In this document: positions 4,875 to 6,488 of the stretch, piece after piece
Position numbering within the stretch: the stretch's first letter is position 1
Layout of the letters: each line of letters starts with the position of its first letter
Program-made: the position numbers and the translations under genes
Source of the DNA: Pseudomonadota bacterium
Lineage (GTDB): Bacteria; Pseudomonadota; Gammaproteobacteria; Burkholderiales; Thiobacillaceae
Reading direction: 5' to 3'
DNA length: 6,488 nucleotides
NCBI GenBank assembly: GCA_021836225.1
Contig: JAKBJA010000134.1
Location: forward strand, 1-6,488
Notes under the pieces: model-generated
Databases searched by the model: none
The model's input: only the letters and a program-made list of their open reading frames with translations
What the model was told of the DNA's origin: nothing

Positions 4875-6488
4875 TCAGCGGAGCGACAGTCGCTCGTCGA
4901 GAATGCGCGGCGTCAGGAAAATGATCAGCTCGGTCTTGTTGTTTTCCTTGAGGGTGGTTTTGAACAGATTGCCGAATACCGGCACATCCCCAAGGAACGG
5001 CACCTTTTCCACCGTCGTGTCTTCGTTGCCATCAAAGATGCCGCCGAGCACCAGGGTTTCGCCATTATTCACGCGCACCTGGGTCTTGATCCGCTTGGTA
5101 TCGATTGCGGGATCTTCGATGCCCGAGATGAAGCGCACTGCGTCTTTCTGGACTTCAACCGTCAGGATGACTGAATCGTTATTCAGGATCTGGGGGTCGA
5201 CCAGCAAGCACAGGAAAGCGTCCTTGAACGTCACTGTCGGGGGGCTATTGGCCGTACCCGGGGTGATATAGGGAATCTGCGTACCGTTGAGGATCACCGC
5301 CGGTTTCTGGTTGGACGTCATCACGCGCGGATTGGAAATCACCTTGCCTTTGCTGTCCGCTTCCAGTGCGCGCAGTTCCAAATTCAACACGTCGCCGTTC
5401 GCTATATTCAGCAAGGACAGCGCGAAGTTCGGCGCGCCCGTGAGAGGACCGGTGCCGGATCCGCTCAATTCCAGCGGCCCGCCGAGTATGGTTTTCGATC
5501 CGAGATTGCTGGCAGCACTAAAATTCAGGCGCATGCCCAGATCGCGGCTCCAGCCATCGGTTGCCACCACGACCCGCGCCTCGATCATGACCTGACGCGC
5601 GGGGACATCCAGCCGTGCGAGCAATTCGCGAACTTCCTGAATCTTGCGCGCCGTATCGGTGATGATCAGCGTGTTGGTTTTAAGGTCGTATGTCGCACGG
5701 CCCCGCTTGGTCAGGACTTTCTGGTCGTTTTCCCCCTGGCCCTGCTGGGAAGCCTGCGCCGCCGCTGCGCCACCCAGACCCTGCGCCTGGGCCGAGCAGT
5801 TCACCGCATTGTTGCCGGCGGAAGCAAGGAAGGCACCGGAAGCAAAGCCGTACAGCATGGTTTGCGCCTCATCCGCCCGCAAATAGTTGAGCTGAATGTA
5901 TTCGGTGGTCAGGGGTTCGAGATTTGCCACGGCCGATTTGGCTTCGTACTCGAGCTTCTCCTTGGCCATCAACTCGTCCTTGGGCGCGACCCAGATCACG
6001 TTGCCGTTCTGCCGCTTGTCGAGGCCCTTGGTCTGCATGATGAGGTCGAGCGCCTGATCCCACGGCACGTCTTTCAGACGCAGGGTGAGGTTGCCGGACA
6101 CGGTGTCGCTGGCAATGATATTGAGGCCGGTGAAGTCGGCGATGACCTGCAGCACCGAGCGAACTTCGACGTTCTGGAAATTGAGCGAGAGCTTCTCGCC
6201 GACGTATTTCACCTTGCCGTCAGCGGTCTTCTTCTGGGCGTCGTCGCTTTGTTTGACTTCGACAATAAAGCTGTTGTCGGTCTGATAGGCGGAATACTCC
6301 CAGCCGCCCTTGGGCTGGATCACCATGCGCGTGTTGTCGCCCAGGGCGTAGGTTTCGACGGTCTGCACCGGGGTGCCGAAATCGGCCACGTCCAGACGGC
6401 GCTGCAGCGCCTTGGGCAGTTCGGTGCCGATGAAGTCGACGACCACGCCGTTGGCCTGCTGGCGGATATTGATGCCGGCCTGGGCGTC
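4875..6488 (-). CDS. pilQ: Type IV pilus secretin PilQ (partial, 5' end outside window)
   Basis: PilQ forms the outer-membrane ring through which the type IV pilus is extruded; it serves twitching, adhesion and DNA uptake. The visible C-terminal 537 residues, numbered from the window edge, include the end of an AMIN domain (about 1-80, with GTELPKALQRRLDVADFGTPVQ and the PKGGWEYSAYQTDN segment), which binds peptidoglycan in this family. Next come a secretin/TonB short N-terminal domain (about 99-170, LSLNFQNVEVRSVLQVIADFTGLNI), a NolW/N1 domain (about 190-295) and the secretin pore domain (about 299-529). The pore domain has the signature VPFLGDVPVFGNLF at 496-509 and ends LIIFLTPRI. The frame is open to position 6488, so the signal peptide and the first part of the AMIN region are cut off. 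The N1 domain contains an Ala/Gln/Gly-rich linker at about 220-257. It is the last gene before the terminator at 4858. Confidence 0.97.
   Translation of the reverse strand, partial: DAQAGINIRQQANGVVVDFIGTELPKALQRRLDVADFGTPVQTVETYALGDNTRMVIQPKGGWEYSAYQTDNSFIVEVKQSDDAQKKTADGKVKYVGEKLSLNFQNVEVRSVLQVIADFTGLNIIASDTVSGNLTLRLKDVPWDQALDLIMQTKGLDKRQNGNVIWVAPKDELMAKEKLEYEAKSAVANLEPLTTEYIQLNYLRADEAQTMLYGFASGAFLASAGNNAVNCSAQAQGLGGAAAAQASQQGQGENDQKVLTKRGRATYDLKTNTLIITDTARKIQEVRELLARLDVPARQVMIEARVVVATDGWSRDLGMRLNFSAASNLGSKTILGGPLELSGSGTGPLTGAPNFALSLLNIANGDVLNLELRALEADSKGKVISNPRVMTSNQKPAVILNGTQIPYITPGTANSPPTVTFKDAFLCLLVDPQILNNDSVILTVEVQKDAVRFISGIEDPAIDTKRIKTQVRVNNGETLVLGGIFDGNEDTTVEKVPFLGDVPVFGNLFKTTLKENNKTELIIFLTPRILDERLSLR

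Noticed and set aside
1..6488. CRISPR arrays, tRNA or rRNA genes, insertion sequences
   Set aside because: I saw no spaced long repeats, cloverleaf or rRNA-like sequence, transposase motifs or terminal inverted repeats.

Overview
The window is GC-rich and codes almost entirely on the minus strand. It reads as chromosomal DNA of a betaproteobacterium. The evidence is a type IV pilus secretin PilQ of the betaproteobacterial kind next to a shikimate kinase (the familiar pilQ-aroK neighbourhood), followed by an O-ligase of the type that accompanies exosortase A (XrtA/PEP-CTERM) systems, which are common in free-living aquatic and floc- or biofilm-forming betaproteobacteria. The genus cannot be read from the sequence.

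Layout in the direction of transcription (right to left): (1) 6488-4875, most of pilQ, with its 5' end outside the window. (2) 4858-4831, a textbook intrinsic terminator closing the pil operon. (3) 4760-228, a tight four-gene unit: aroK; a secreted right-handed parallel beta-helix protein whose ATG abuts the aroK stop (TGAATG); a large VanZ-like membrane protein whose ATG overlaps the previous stop (ATGA); and an exosortase-A-type O-ligase 19 nt further on. (4) 227-57, an intergenic region with a candidate sigma-54 (-24/-12) promoter and short spaced repeats. (5) 56-1, the first 18 codons of a minus-strand gene that starts with a secretion signal.

Two things stand out. First, aroK is normally followed by aroB. 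Here aroB is absent, and envelope or exopolysaccharide genes are translationally coupled behind aroK. Second, the VanZ-like protein is not a single VanZ domain. It holds three tandem, diverged VanZ units (about 12 membrane segments), and the third has lost the conserved Glu and Gln of the signature.

A working hypothesis is that the beta-helix protein, the triple VanZ protein and the O-ligase form a module that modifies, exports or attaches an extracellular polysaccharide or glycoprotein glycan. The partial secreted gene, possibly under sigma-54 control, might be a client such as a PEP-CTERM protein. That link is inference. The gene identities rest on motifs described in each entry.
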